A stretch of DNA of 64,000 bases, taken from the NCBI GenBank assembly GCA_017471825.1, contig JAFURQ010000018.1, positions 41,676 to 105,675 on the forward strand, written 5' to 3'. The notes under the pieces were generated by a model that searched no databases, was not told the origin of the DNA, and saw only the letters and a program-made list of their open reading frames with translations. The translations under genes were made by a program, and so were the position numbers. Numbering within the stretch: the stretch's first letter is position 1; each line of letters begins with the position of its first letter. Positions 53,938 to 63,180 of the stretch are shown one piece after another. Source of the DNA: Clostridia bacterium (GTDB lineage Bacteria; Bacillota; Clostridia; Oscillospirales; CAG-272).

Positions 53938-55665
53938 ATGAAAAAAAGAGAGATTTTGCACGAAAAAGTAACCTATACAGATATGAGAGACCTCGTGGAG
54001 CGTGCGGGAGAGCTTTATGCTGACCGAAATGCTTATTCATTCAAAAGAAAAGCGTCGCAGAAGGAGCCAACAACGGTAACCTTCCCTGAGATGCGTGATG
54101 CCGTAAGAGGTCTTGCAACGGAATTTCTTGCGCGCGGATATAAGGGCAAGCACATTGCCGTAATAGGTAAGAACTCCTACGAATGGTATTGCAGCTACTA
54201 CGCGATTCTTATAGCAGACGCAGTTATCGTTCCTCTTGACAGGGACTGGGCGGCGGCAGACCTTGCCGATACCGTTCTTAAGGCAGAGTGCGAGGTTCTT
54301 GTTTGCGACCCCGAGCTTGCCGACAAGGCGGCGGTTATTTGCGAGAAAACCGGCATAAAGGACGTTTTCTATCTTGCTCCTGTTACCGAGGAAACAGAAG
54401 CCGAGGAAGAAAAGGCGCCTGTCATCACCATCGGTGATCTTACCGAGGCAGGTAAGGCAAAATTTGCAGAATCGTCCGATGTATACTTCAACAATTCCAT
54501 CGACGTAAATAAGATGTCCATACTCGTTTTCACCTCCGGTACTACCGGAAAGGGTAAGGGCGTTATGCTCAGCCAGAACAACGTTCTTTCCGATATGACC
54601 GAGGTTGTTCAGTACGTTGATTTTGGTAAAATTACCGTTGGCGTTCTTCCTCCTCACCACACCTTCGGCTCGAGTGTTATGATCGTTGGACACACCATTA
54701 TCGGTGCCGAGATATACATTTCGTCGGGACTGCGCTATATTCAAAAGGAGCTTAAGGAGATAAAGCCTGAGCATATGGTTCTTGTTCCTCTTTATCTTGA
54801 AACCTTCTATCGCAAGATACTCGCGAACATAAAGGCGCAGAAAAAGGAAAAGCTTTTTGCTGTTATGACAAAGATAAGCAATTTCCTTTGTAAGCTTGGA
54901 ATTGATCTTCGCAAGAAGCTCTTTAAGGAGGTTCGTGCGGCATTTGGCGGCGAGCTTAAGATGGCAATATCCGGCGGCGCACCCCTTAACAGAGAGATGG
55001 TAGATTTCTTTGAGGCTTGCGGCATCGGTACCTTGAATGGATACGGAATTACAGAATGTGCACCCATAATTTCTGTTAACCACACCAAAAACAACGTCAA
55101 GGGAAGCGTTGGCTTCGTTCTTGATGTTGAGGATCTCAAAATATCCGAGCCCAACGAGGACGGCGAGGGCGAAATCTGTGTAAAGGGCCCCAACGTTATG
55201 ATGGGCTATTACAAGGACGAGGAGGCTACCGCCGAGGCGTTTGACGAGGATGGCTACTTCAAAACCGGTGACTACGGTAAGATAGGTAAGAAGGGCGCGC
55301 TCTTTATCACGGGAAGAAAGAAGAACCTCATAATTCTCTCCAACGGTAAGAACGTTTATCCCGAGGAAATCGAGAACGAGCTTAACACCGTTCCCGGCGT
55401 GCTTGATATCGTTGTTTACGAGGGACAGTCCAAGCGCGGCCTTCAGCACAACGCAATAGTTGCCGAGATTTATCCCGACGCGGAGTATATCGAAAAGAAC
55501 GAGATAACCGACATCAAGGCACATCTTCAGCCCTATGTTGATGCATATAACCGCACTGCAGTTCCTTATAAGAAGATCACCGTTCTTAAGGTGCGTACCG
55601 AGGAATTCCCCAAGAATACCCTTCGTAAAATTATGCGCTTCAAGATAGATACAACAATAGACTGA
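53938..55665 (+). CDS. AMP-dependent acyl-CoA synthetase/ligase
   Basis: 575 residues of the ANL superfamily. The A3 P-loop is FTSGTTGKGKGVML, GYGITECAPI is A5, TGDYGKIGKKGALFITGR covers A7-A8, and the C-terminal A10 lysine is in PKNTLRKIMR. It activates a carboxylic acid with ATP to acyl-AMP and then acyl-CoA; it resembles long-chain FadD-type enzymes. Cytoplasmic or membrane-associated. The MFS gene starts 1 nt after its stop. Confidence 0.92.
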   Translation: MKKREILHEKVTYTDMRDLVERAGELYADRNAYSFKRKASQKEPTTVTFPEMRDAVRGLATEFLARGYKGKHIAVIGKNSYEWYCSYYAILIADAVIVPLDRDWAAADLADTVLKAECEVLVCDPELADKAAVICEKTGIKDVFYLAPVTEETEAEEEKAPVITIGDLTEAGKAKFAESSDVYFNNSIDVNKMSILVFTSGTTGKGKGVMLSQNNVLSDMTEVVQYVDFGKITVGVLPPHHTFGSSVMIVGHTIIGAEIYISSGLRYIQKELKEIKPEHMVLVPLYLETFYRKILANIKAQKKEKLFAVMTKISNFLCKLGIDLRKKLFKEVRAAFGGELKMAISGGAPLNREMVDFFEACGIGTLNGYGITECAPIISVNHTKNNVKGSVGFVLDVEDLKISEPNEDGEGEICVKGPNVMMGYYKDEEATAEAFDEDGYFKTGDYGKIGKKGALFITGRKKNLIILSNGKNVYPEEIENELNTVPGVLDIVVYEGQSKRGLQHNAIVAEIYPDAEYIEKNEITDIKAHLQPYVDAYNRTAVPYKKITVLKVRTEEFPKNTLRKIMRFKIDTTID

Positions 55666-55666
55666 T

Positions 55667-56998
55667 ATGACTGAGGAAAAGTTTTCAAGCAAGCAATGGT
55701 TGATCCTCATACTCTTCGGAGCAATCGGTCAGATAGCCTGGTCGGTTGAGAATATGTATTTCAACCTGTTTGTATTTGATGAGATTTCAAAAAATCTCGA
55801 CGCTATAACTCTTATGGTGCAGCTGAGCGGAGTCGTTGCCACTGTGGTAACGCTCCTCGCAGGCACCCTGTCCGACAAATCCGGAAACCGTCGCCGCTTT
55901 ATATCCATAGGATATATAATATGGGGTGTTACGGTAGCCCTGTTCGGCTTTATATCTCCCGAGCTTGTTGGCAAAATATTTAACACGGGTGAGGGCAAAG
56001 CCATTCAGATCGCACTTATCGCCGTCATAGTGGGCGACTGCGTTATGACTCTTTTCGGCTCGACGGCAAACGATGCCGCATTCAATGCCTGGGTTACAGA
56101 TAATACCAACCGCCACAATCGCGGCACCGTCGAGGGTATCCTCTCAATTCTGCCGCTTATCGCTATGCTCATAGTTGCGGGCGGCTTCGGTATGCTTGTG
56201 ACGGCAATAGGATACCCTATACTGTTTCTTGCGCTTGGTATCGTTATTTCCGCCTGCGGCGTTGTTGGCGTGTTTGTGATAAAGGACAGCCCCTCGCTCT
56301 CAAAATCGGGAAGCATGCGCGATATATTCTACGGCTTCTCCCCGAAGGTAGTGAAGCAGAACCCTGCATTCTATCTCACGCTTTTGATTATACTGATTTA
56401 CGGCATAGCCTGTCAGGTGTTTATGCCATATCTCATAATATATATGCGTGAGTATCTCGGCTTTTCTGTTTTTGAATACAGTGCCGTTTTTGCCATCGCC
56501 ATAATTCTCGGAGCTGCGGTAAATCTCTATTTAACCAGACTTTCCGATAAGTATGACAAGGCGAAGCTGATGTATGTTGCCGCACCGATACTTGCGGTGG
56601 GACTTCTTGCAATGTATTTCTCTCGCGATATGGCAAAGGGCGCAACTCTTGCACTGTTCGGTATAGCGGGCTTCGTTATGATATGCGGCTATATCTTCGT
56701 TTCTGCTCTTTCAAATTCGACTCTGCGTGATGCAACGCCAACCGAGGCGGTCGGAAAGCTTCAGGGAGTCAGAATGGTTTTCTCCGTGCTTATTCCGATG
56801 ATAGCAGGTCCTGCGATAGGAAATGCTATAAACAGCGTGAGGAATATTCCCATAGCAGAGGATTCGGCAGATGCGATGACCACGGCGTATATGCCCGCGC
56901 CCGAGATTTTTCTCGTCGCCGCGATTATCACGCTGCTTATGCTTGCGGTAGTTCCGTTCCTTTCAAGGAGCATGGGTAAATCAAGCGAGAAGAAATAA
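55667..56998 (+). CDS. MFS transporter
   Basis: 443 residues, 12 predicted membrane helices. The loop 2-3 motif is GTLSDKSGNRRRF, and the central loop is SPSLSKSGSMRDIF. The second half repeats the pattern (RLSDKYDKAKLM). It could import the acid activated by the upstream ligase or export a product or drug. Last gene of the MarR operon, closed by a strong terminator. Confidence 0.9.
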   Translation: MTEEKFSSKQWLILILFGAIGQIAWSVENMYFNLFVFDEISKNLDAITLMVQLSGVVATVVTLLAGTLSDKSGNRRRFISIGYIIWGVTVALFGFISPELVGKIFNTGEGKAIQIALIAVIVGDCVMTLFGSTANDAAFNAWVTDNTNRHNRGTVEGILSILPLIAMLIVAGGFGMLVTAIGYPILFLALGIVISACGVVGVFVIKDSPSLSKSGSMRDIFYGFSPKVVKQNPAFYLTLLIILIYGIACQVFMPYLIIYMREYLGFSVFEYSAVFAIAIILGAAVNLYLTRLSDKYDKAKLMYVAAPILAVGLLAMYFSRDMAKGATLALFGIAGFVMICGYIFVSALSNSTLRDATPTEAVGKLQGVRMVFSVLIPMIAGPAIGNAINSVRNIPIAEDSADAMTTAYMPAPEIFLVAAIITLLMLAVVPFLSRSMGKSSEKK

Positions 56999-57013
56999 TA
57001 TATAATAATAGGT

Positions 57014-57040
57014 AAAAAACGAGGCGTCGCCTCGTTTTTT
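57014..57040 (+). terminator. Terminator of the MarR operon
   Basis: AAAAAACGAGGCG stem with its complement and a T6 tail. Confidence 0.9.
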
Positions 57041-57083
57041 GCTTTTTTGAAAAAATTAGAAATAAAAAAATATCAAAAATGTA

Positions 57084-57112
57084 TTGACAAACACCACAGA
57101 AATATGTATAAT
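57084..57112 (+). promoter_or_regulatory. Promoter of the perR-rbr unit
   Basis: TTGACA at 57084-57089, 17-bp spacer, TATAAT at 57107-57112, full consensus. Confidence 0.85.
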
Positions 57113-57116
57113 AAAT

Positions 57117-57151
57117 TTAGAATGGTTCTAAAAAAACAAGAATTATTCTAA
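57117..57151 (+). promoter_or_regulatory. Two tandem PerR/Fur-type boxes
   Basis: TTAGAATGGTTCTAA (57117-57131) and CAAGAATTATTCTAA (57137-57151) are near-perfect 7-1-7 inverted repeats matching the PerR box. They lie just after the -10, so the regulator should block its own transcription and that of rubrerythrin until peroxide inactivates it. Confidence 0.8.
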
Positions 57152-57164
57152 AAAGGAGTATAAA

Positions 57165-57542
57165 ATGACACGACAAAGAGCCGTAATTTTAGAAATTATC
57201 CGCTCTGATATGTGTCATCATACAGCGGAAGAAATATATGAGCTCTCTAAACTAAGGCTTCCGAAAATCTCCCTCGCAACCGTGTATAACAATCTGCGCG
57301 CACTCGAGGAGGAGCAAATAATTCGCCGCCTTGCGTGCGACGGTACAACAGCAAGATACGATAGCTCGTATATACCTCACGGACATCTATATTGTACTGC
57401 CTGCGGTAACATATCTGATTTTTCAATACCGGATTTCAACAGAATTTTAGGGGAGCACGCCGACTGTATGGTTGATTCATACGAGCTGAGCCTTCGCGGC
57501 ATATGTAAGAATTGCCGCAAAAAAGAAATCGAGGCTGTATAA
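57165..57542 (+). CDS. perR: Fur-family regulator, PerR type
   Basis: 125 residues. The winged helix has HHTAEEIYELSKLRLPKISLATVYNNLRALEE. The regulatory site is PHGHLYC, and the structural zinc site is two CxxC pairs, CTACG and CKNC. The gene lies directly before rubrerythrin and behind PerR-like boxes, which favours a peroxide sensor over an iron sensor. RBS AAAAGGAG. Confidence 0.9.
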   Translation: MTRQRAVILEIIRSDMCHHTAEEIYELSKLRLPKISLATVYNNLRALEEEQIIRRLACDGTTARYDSSYIPHGHLYCTACGNISDFSIPDFNRILGEHADCMVDSYELSLRGICKNCRKKEIEAV

Positions 57543-57597
57543 AAATACTGCGTCGATATTATAATTAAGTAATTATTTTAAAACAAGGAGAATAAAA

Positions 57598-58137
57598 ATG
57601 GCACTCGAACTTAAAGGAACAAAAACAGAACAGAATCTCATGACCGCTTTCGCAGGCGAGTCGCAGGCAAGAAACAAGTACACCTATTTTGCATCGGTAG
57701 CAAAGAAGGAGGGCTATGAGCAGATAGCGGCAATCTTCCTTCAGACCGCAGAAAACGAGAAGGAGCACGCAAAGCTCTGGTTCAAGGCTCTTGGCGGACT
57801 CGGCGATACCGCGGCAAACCTTGCTGCTGCTGCAGAGGGTGAGAACTATGAGTGGACCGATATGTATGAAACCTTTGCAAAGGAAGCAGAGGAGGAGGGC
57901 TTCAAGGCTCTTGCATATCAGTTCAGAGCGGTAGCCGCAATCGAGAAGGCACACGAGGAAAGATACCGCAAGCTTCTCTCAAACGTTGAGATGCAGCAGG
58001 TATTCGAGAAGGGTGAGATGACCATGTGGGAATGCCGCAACTGCGGACATCTCGTAATGGGCAACAAGGCTCCTGCGGTTTGCCCCGTTTGCGCACATCC
58101 TCAGAGCTTTTTCGAAGTAAGAAAAGAGAATTATTAA
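57598..58137 (+). CDS. rbr: Rubrerythrin
   Basis: 179 residues. The ferritin-like diiron domain has [18 protein letters not shown] and a second pair in [10 protein letters not shown]-terminal rubredoxin domain has CRNCG and CPVC. Reduces hydrogen peroxide with electrons from rubredoxin or NADH systems, protecting anaerobes from oxygen. 55 nt after perR, so likely cotranscribed. Confidence 0.96.
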   Translation: MALELKGTKTEQNLMTAFAGESQARNKYTYFASVAKKEGYEQIAAIFLQTAENEKEHAKLWFKALGGLGDTAANLAAAAEGENYEWTDMYETFAKEAEEEGFKALAYQFRAVAAIEKAHEERYRKLLSNVEMQQVFEKGEMTMWECRNCGHLVMGNKAPAVCPVCAHPQSFFEVRKENY

Positions 58138-58142
58138 TCCTC

Positions 58143-58176
58143 AAATCTCCCGAGTTAAACTCGGGAGATTTTTTTA
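58143..58176 (+). terminator. Terminator after rubrerythrin
   Basis: AAATCTCCCGAG stem with its complement and a T7 tail. Confidence 0.9.
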
Positions 58177-58235
58177 TTTGCTTTTTTGTCATTTATATGT
58201 TAAACTATATCTAAAGTTGTATGGGTAGGTAAAAA

Positions 58236-59117
58236 ATGACTGCTGACAGATGGATAAAAGAGAATACAGAATCTCTCTTGGGGAAAACGGTTGCGGTTAC
58301 GGGAACGACGGGCGGACTTGGCAGGGAGCTTTGTCGCGCGCTTGCCGCGCTTGGAGCCTCGCTTATTCTTATGGATAGAAGCAAGGAGCGCTCTGCGCGC
58401 TTTCGCGACGAGCTTTCGGCAGAATACGGCATACGGGTGATATGTATAAACGTAGACCTTGAGGATATGGCGTCGGTTCGCTCTGCTACTGACGCGCTCG
58501 TATGCGAGGACGTGGACGTATTTATTCATAATGCGGGTGCATATAGCATACCGCGCCACAAATGCACCACAGGATATGACAACGTTTTTCAGATAAACTT
58601 CGTGTCCCCGTATTATATAATAAAAAAGCTTCTCCCGACGCTTCGTCTGCGCGGCGGCAGAGCCGTCGTGGTGGGAAGCATAGCTCATAACTATTCGAAA
58701 ACAGATAGGGAGGACGTGGATTTTTCGACTCGTACACGCGCCTCGCTCGTCTACGGAAATGCAAAAAGATACCTTATGTTTTCGCTTGCGGAGCTATTCC
58801 GTGGCGAGAGTGAGGCAACACTCTCCATAACGCATCCCGGTATCAGCTTTACCGGTATTACCGCCCACTATCCAAAGCTCATTTTCGCCATCATAAAATA
58901 TCCTATGAAGCTTATTTTTATGAAGCCGAAAAAAGCGTGTCTTTCGATATTAAAGGGCGTTTTTTGTGACACGGGTGAGGGTGAATGGATAGGACCGCGT
59001 GTTTTCGACGTGTGGGGTGTGCCAAAAAAGAAGCGCCTGTCAACAGCCACACAGGAAGAGCGCGAATATATCGGCATTACGGCGGAAAAAATATACGAAG
59101 AGCTTGATAAACAATAA
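58236..59117 (+). CDS. Short-chain dehydrogenase/reductase
   Basis: 293 residues, Rossmann fold with TGTTGGLGRE cofactor loop, NAGAYS, the catalytic serine in VVVGSIAHNYS and YGNAK as the YxxxK pair. The longer C-terminus resembles retinol-dehydrogenase-like SDRs. NADP preference and substrate are not clear. First of three closely spaced genes. Confidence 0.88.
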   Translation: MTADRWIKENTESLLGKTVAVTGTTGGLGRELCRALAALGASLILMDRSKERSARFRDELSAEYGIRVICINVDLEDMASVRSATDALVCEDVDVFIHNAGAYSIPRHKCTTGYDNVFQINFVSPYYIIKKLLPTLRLRGGRAVVVGSIAHNYSKTDREDVDFSTRTRASLVYGNAKRYLMFSLAELFRGESEATLSITHPGISFTGITAHYPKLIFAIIKYPMKLIFMKPKKACLSILKGVFCDTGEGEWIGPRVFDVWGVPKKKRLSTATQEEREYIGITAEKIYEELDKQ

Positions 59118-59128
59118 AGGAGAAAGAT

Positions 59129-60295
59129 ATGAAATACGATTTTACCTTTCACAATCCCACGAAAATTTATTTTGGAAGAGATGCGATAAAAAATCTCGAT
59201 GCCGAGCTTTCCGGCTTTGGCGAGTGTGTTCTCCTCGTATACGGCAGGGCGGCGATTAAGAAAATAGGACTTTACGACGAGGTTATCGCGTCGCTCAAGA
59301 GATGCGGTAAGCGCATCGTCGAGCTTGAAGGAATCAAATCAAACCCAACCTACCGTCAGGTGCTTGAGGGCGCGCGTCTTGTGCGTGAAAATTCGGTAGA
59401 TTTAATTCTCGCGGTTGGCGGCGGCTCGGTAATCGATTGTGCTAAGGCAATCTCCGCCTCGGCATACTGTGAGGGGGACCCGTGGCAAAAATATTGGGTT
59501 GATTTTGCGCCTCTTGACAATAAAACTGTGCCCGTTGCTTCAATACTTACAATGGCCGGAACGGCATCCGAAATGAATGGCGGCTCGGTAATTACAAACG
59601 AGGAAAAAATGATTAAGGAGGGCAGAGTATTTCCTCAGGAGGTCTACCCCAAGTTCTCCATTCTTAATCCGGAGTACACATTCTCCGTTCCCAAAATTCA
59701 AATGGTGAGCGGCATATTCGATATTATGTCGCACATTATGGAGCAGTATTTTTCTGGAGACGATGACAACGTTTCCGACTATATACTCGAAGCGCTTATG
59801 AAATCGCTCGTGAGGAGTGCCGCTGTTGCTGTTGAAAATCCGACCGACTACGAGGCACGCAGTAATATAGTGTGGTGCGCAACTATGGCGCTCAACAAAA
59901 TTACCGGAGTTTCAAAGCAGCAGGATTGGCAGGTGCACGGCATTGAGCATCAAATAGGCGCATACACCGATTGCCCCCACGGCATAGGTCTTGCCGTCGT
60001 TTCGGTGCCTTATTATAGGTATATCTGTAGGCACGGACTGCACAAATTCGTTCGCTTTGCCAAAAATGTGTGGGAAATTGATACCGAAGGCAAAACCGAC
60101 GAGCAAATTGCAGAGGAGGGAATATCTGCACTTGCGGATTTTATAGCGTCGCTTGGTATTCCCACAACCCTGCGTGAGCTTGGCGCAACCGAGGAAATGC
60201 TTCCTAAAATAGCATGTTCCATCCCCTCCGAAAAGGGCGGATACAAGCCGCTTACAAACGACGAAATATACGAAATACTCAAAGCTTGCTTTTGA
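59129..60295 (+). CDS. Iron-containing alcohol dehydrogenase
   Basis: 388 residues of the BDH/YqhD class: GGGSVIDCAKAIS nucleotide site, metal ligands in FDIMSHIMEQYF and HGIEHQIGAYTDCPHGIGLAV. Reduces aldehydes to alcohols with NAD(P)H, often butanol-type. 11 nt after the SDR gene. Confidence 0.93.
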   Translation: MKYDFTFHNPTKIYFGRDAIKNLDAELSGFGECVLLVYGRAAIKKIGLYDEVIASLKRCGKRIVELEGIKSNPTYRQVLEGARLVRENSVDLILAVGGGSVIDCAKAISASAYCEGDPWQKYWVDFAPLDNKTVPVASILTMAGTASEMNGGSVITNEEKMIKEGRVFPQEVYPKFSILNPEYTFSVPKIQMVSGIFDIMSHIMEQYFSGDDDNVSDYILEALMKSLVRSAAVAVENPTDYEARSNIVWCATMALNKITGVSKQQDWQVHGIEHQIGAYTDCPHGIGLAVVSVPYYRYICRHGLHKFVRFAKNVWEIDTEGKTDEQIAEEGISALADFIASLGIPTTLRELGATEEMLPKIACSIPSEKGGYKPLTNDEIYEILKACF

Positions 60296-60307
60296 TAAGG
60301 GAGTCAA

Positions 60308-61249
60308 ATGAAGTATAAAGAAGAATTTCACAAAAGGTTTCTTGTGGGACTTACGATGAAAACCACACCGCGTGAGTTTGATAAATTTCTCGGGAAATAT
60401 TCATATTACATTGAGCAGATATATTTCTCCATTCCTCTTGGAGAAAAATTTCACTCAAGAATAGCCGTTAAGCAAAGCTTTGAGGATGAGCAAAACGTTG
60501 CTCTTTTCTGGGAGCTTCTTGAAATAGCCAAAAAGCACGGGATAAAGCTCGATATGGTGCTGAACACGCTTGACTTAACCGAGCGTGACGTTGCGGATGC
60601 GTTTGAAGCTCTGCGCAATCACGGAATAACGCTTGACGTTATCACAACGCTCGACCAATACTACGATTTTCTCTTACCGCATATACAAGGGGAAAAGCTC
60701 TTTTGCAGCTATAACAACGCCCTGCGCGGTATCGGCGATATTGAAAAATTAAAGCACAGCTACGACTCGTACGTGCTGGGCAATTCGCTTATGAGAAGCA
60801 TTAAGGTGCATAAATACGTGAGAGAGCAGCTTGGCAAGGAGGTTTGCCTTCTTATAAATAACGGCTGCTCCTTCAACTGCACCTGGTGCGGACACAGTGA
60901 GGATGGCTGTGAGTCGGCGTTTAAAAGAGGGATAGAAAAGCATACCGTTGAATATCTGTATGCTCATCAGGGCGTGTTCCCCGAGGAGCTTCGTAACGGA
61001 ACGATCAGAATGGAATATATAAACACAATCAAGATTTCCAACCGTTCATCGGATATTAAGTATCTTAAAAGATGCCTTGACAGCTACATAAACAACAGAC
61101 TCACGCCGTATCTTTGGATCAGCAGGCACAACTATTCGCTCTGGTGTAAGCTTTTGTGGTTTGCGCCGTATTATCGCACCATGAGCTTCAAGGCGGTAAT
61201 GGCAGAAAAACAGAAAATATATAAGGCCTCTCTTGAAGAGGAAAAATAA
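60308..61249 (+). CDS. U32-peptidase-like barrel protein with CX3CX2C cluster
   Basis: 313 residues, no signal. The N-terminal part reads like a TIM-barrel of the U32 superfamily (IEQIYFSIPLGEKF, KLDMVLNTLDLT, GITLDVITTLDQYYDFLLPHI). NNGCSFNCTWCGH gives a CX3CX2C cluster at C187, C191 and C194, with further Cys/His nearby. U32 relatives such as UbiU/UbiV carry iron-sulfur clusters; a radical-SAM-like cluster is the alternative, though the position far from the N-terminus is atypical. Follows the dehydrogenase by 12 nt. Confidence 0.6.
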   Translation: MKYKEEFHKRFLVGLTMKTTPREFDKFLGKYSYYIEQIYFSIPLGEKFHSRIAVKQSFEDEQNVALFWELLEIAKKHGIKLDMVLNTLDLTERDVADAFEALRNHGITLDVITTLDQYYDFLLPHIQGEKLFCSYNNALRGIGDIEKLKHSYDSYVLGNSLMRSIKVHKYVREQLGKEVCLLINNGCSFNCTWCGHSEDGCESAFKRGIEKHTVEYLYAHQGVFPEELRNGTIRMEYINTIKISNRSSDIKYLKRCLDSYINNRLTPYLWISRHNYSLWCKLLWFAPYYRTMSFKAVMAEKQKIYKASLEEEK

Positions 61250-61250
61250 A

Positions 61251-61286
61251 AAAGAAACAGACCGTTTTGGTCTGTTTCTTTTTTTA
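61251..61286 (+). terminator. Terminator after the U32-like gene
   Basis: AAAGAAACAGACC stem with its complement and a T7 tail; the opposing gene ends 22 nt on, so it may act both ways. Confidence 0.88.
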
Positions 61287-61307
61287 TTGGTGTTACCCCG
61301 TGTTAAA

Positions 61308-63119
61308 TTAATTGGTGAAATTCAACTCGTTATAAACCTTACCGTCGTCTGTGATTACCGAAAGAACACAGCCGGTGTAGTAGGATTTGTCGTTCCAGTT
61401 GCAAGCGGCAACCTCAACGGTAACCTCCTGCCCGGCAAATGCCTTGAGGAAGCCGTACTGATTAGCGCTTGAGCAGTAAAGCCTGAGCGTAGTGCCGCCC
61501 GAGGTAAGATAGATGTTTGTGTAAAATGCGGTTTCCTCGACGGTAACCGTTGCAGTAAGAGTATATACGGTTGTGGAATAGTCAACCGATACGTCAAGAC
61601 CGTAAACGTCTGCGAGCGTTTTGTCGGTAACGAAGGTTGCGGTTGAATACTCGTGGCTTCCGTAGTTGTTCGCAAGAATTACCGAGTCTTTAAGGTAGGT
61701 TTGTCCTACGTGGTTGCCCGACTTTTCGGGGTTCTTGCTTATAGCTCTCGTGCCCTCGAGAATAACCTCGTGACCGATAGCGAGACCTTCGAATATGGTC
61801 TCGGTACCCATTACGGCGATAACTCCGCTCTCGTCAATGAGATAAAAGCCGCTCTTGTTTACGAGCGAGGGACCTACGATGCCCTTTACGATAACCTTTT
61901 CGCCGACGGGCGCGTCGATCGCCGTCTTTACGTTAACGAATTCGTATTCGCCCGCATCCTTAACGGTGATCACGACGTCCTCGGAATACGTGTTATTGCC
62001 GTGCGTGGCGGTAACCGTGACGGTAGCCGTGCCTGCTTCATTACAATGCATAACCACCCCGTCGGTCTCGTTTGCAAAGCTTACGACAGAGGTGTTGCTT
62101 GACGAGTAGGAGAGGGTTGCGTTTTCAAAGCCCAGGAGCGCGGAGGATACGTTAGTGATCAGCTTGAGCGCGGGGTCGCCCGAATACTCTGCGAGGAACT
62201 GGTCAACGCCATAGTATTTAACGGCAAATTCCGCCGCCTTGGAGGTATCAAAGGTATATCCGTCATAGCTTACAGCTACGGGAAGAAATCTGAAATAGCA
62301 ATCAGTTGTTGTTGATTTTGCGTTAAGCGCGGTGATATAAACGGTGCAAATCTTGCCGTCAAATTCGTCGAGCCAATCAAAATCGGCGCCGTTACACATA
62401 GTGTAGGTGTAAACGCCCGTTCCCGACTTGCTTTCTGCATCATAGTCGAGATCGAAGAAGTAATAGTTGGTGAATCCCGTGCCGGGTACCTTTTTAACAA
62501 CCGCGTTAACCTTATATATGAGGGTGGTAATATCCTGTGTAACGGGAGTTTCAAGGATTTCCTTGACCGTGCTCTCGGTTATCCAGGACTTGTCAAATTC
62601 ATTGTCGGTTTTTTCGTTTTTAGCGAGTACGGTTACGTCTTCTATCTGATTACAGCCCTTGTAGCCGAACTTCTCGGCGTTGCTTGCCTCGGTATCGAGA
62701 ACCCAATAGGTTTTTGTTCCGAGCAGGGTAACTCTGTTACCTATTGCTACGTCAGCCGCAACCTCGCCGTCGTAAACGTATATCGAGGAGGTTTTGTCAA
62801 CGAGAATGAATCCCACGGGAACCTTTCCGTTGGCGTAAGTAATTCGTGCAACGACGCCGTTAATCTTGACCTGGTCGCCGATTTCGGCAGATCTTGCCTC
62901 TGCTATCGTCATACAGTCGAGTGTTTCCTCGTCACACTTGTCGCACTTGCAGTCGGCGTTTTCGTCGATATGCGTGCAGTCGCCGAATTTTGTGCCGCAG
63001 AAATCGCAAATTCCGTCATCGCCGGCATCGCCGTGCTCACATACGGGAGTGTCATCGCCGCAGGCTATTAACGATAATGCCAGAACGGCTGCGAGAAAAA
63101 TCAGGAGAAGTTTTTTCAT
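61308..63119 (-). CDS. Surface lipoprotein with OB-fold-like and Big domains
   Basis: 603 residues. Lipobox LIAC, then two D-x-x-x-D-x-x-C-D-x-C modules (DAGDDGICDFC, DENADCKCDKC). Residues ~70-160 and ~395-490 look like OB-fold domains of the YhcR type (QVKINGVVARITYANGK, GFILVDKTSSIYVYDG; EKVIVKGIVGPSLV, GFYLIDESGVIAVMG). A Big-type Ig domain lies at ~330-390, and a final strand-rich part may be a third OB fold. Such folds bind nucleic acid or sugars; no catalytic domain is seen. ATG at 63119 is preferred, with AGGTG upstream; a GTG at 63128 is the alternative. Confidence 0.78.
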   Translation of the reverse strand: MKKLLLIFLAAVLALSLIACGDDTPVCEHGDAGDDGICDFCGTKFGDCTHIDENADCKCDKCDEETLDCMTIAEARSAEIGDQVKINGVVARITYANGKVPVGFILVDKTSSIYVYDGEVAADVAIGNRVTLLGTKTYWVLDTEASNAEKFGYKGCNQIEDVTVLAKNEKTDNEFDKSWITESTVKEILETPVTQDITTLIYKVNAVVKKVPGTGFTNYYFFDLDYDAESKSGTGVYTYTMCNGADFDWLDEFDGKICTVYITALNAKSTTTDCYFRFLPVAVSYDGYTFDTSKAAEFAVKYYGVDQFLAEYSGDPALKLITNVSSALLGFENATLSYSSSNTSVVSFANETDGVVMHCNEAGTATVTVTATHGNNTYSEDVVITVKDAGEYEFVNVKTAIDAPVGEKVIVKGIVGPSLVNKSGFYLIDESGVIAVMGTETIFEGLAIGHEVILEGTRAISKNPEKSGNHVGQTYLKDSVILANNYGSHEYSTATFVTDKTLADVYGLDVSVDYSTTVYTLTATVTVEETAFYTNIYLTSGGTTLRLYCSSANQYGFLKAFAGQEVTVEVAACNWNDKSYYTGCVLSVITDDGKVYNELNFTN

Positions 63120-63151
63120 CACGTTCACCTCATATATTTTTGATATACTTT

Positions 63152-63180
63152 ATTTTAAATCTTTTCGCACTAAAAGTCAA
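63152..63180 (-). promoter_or_regulatory. Promoter of the OB-fold lipoprotein
   Basis: Minus-strand TTGACT (63175-63180) and TAAAAT (63152-63157), spacer 17 bp. The -35 abuts the start of foreign-looking sequence. Confidence 0.65.

Noticed and set aside
54037-55710. Long antisense open frame opposite the acyl-CoA synthetase
   Set aside because: Mirror of the real gene's codon bias; the sense frame has all ANL motifs.
62866-63180. Plus-strand extension of the fragment at 63181 back to 62866
   Set aside because: This part is antisense to the signal peptide and Cys modules of the lipoprotein and has Ser/Arg/Cys-rich shadow composition.
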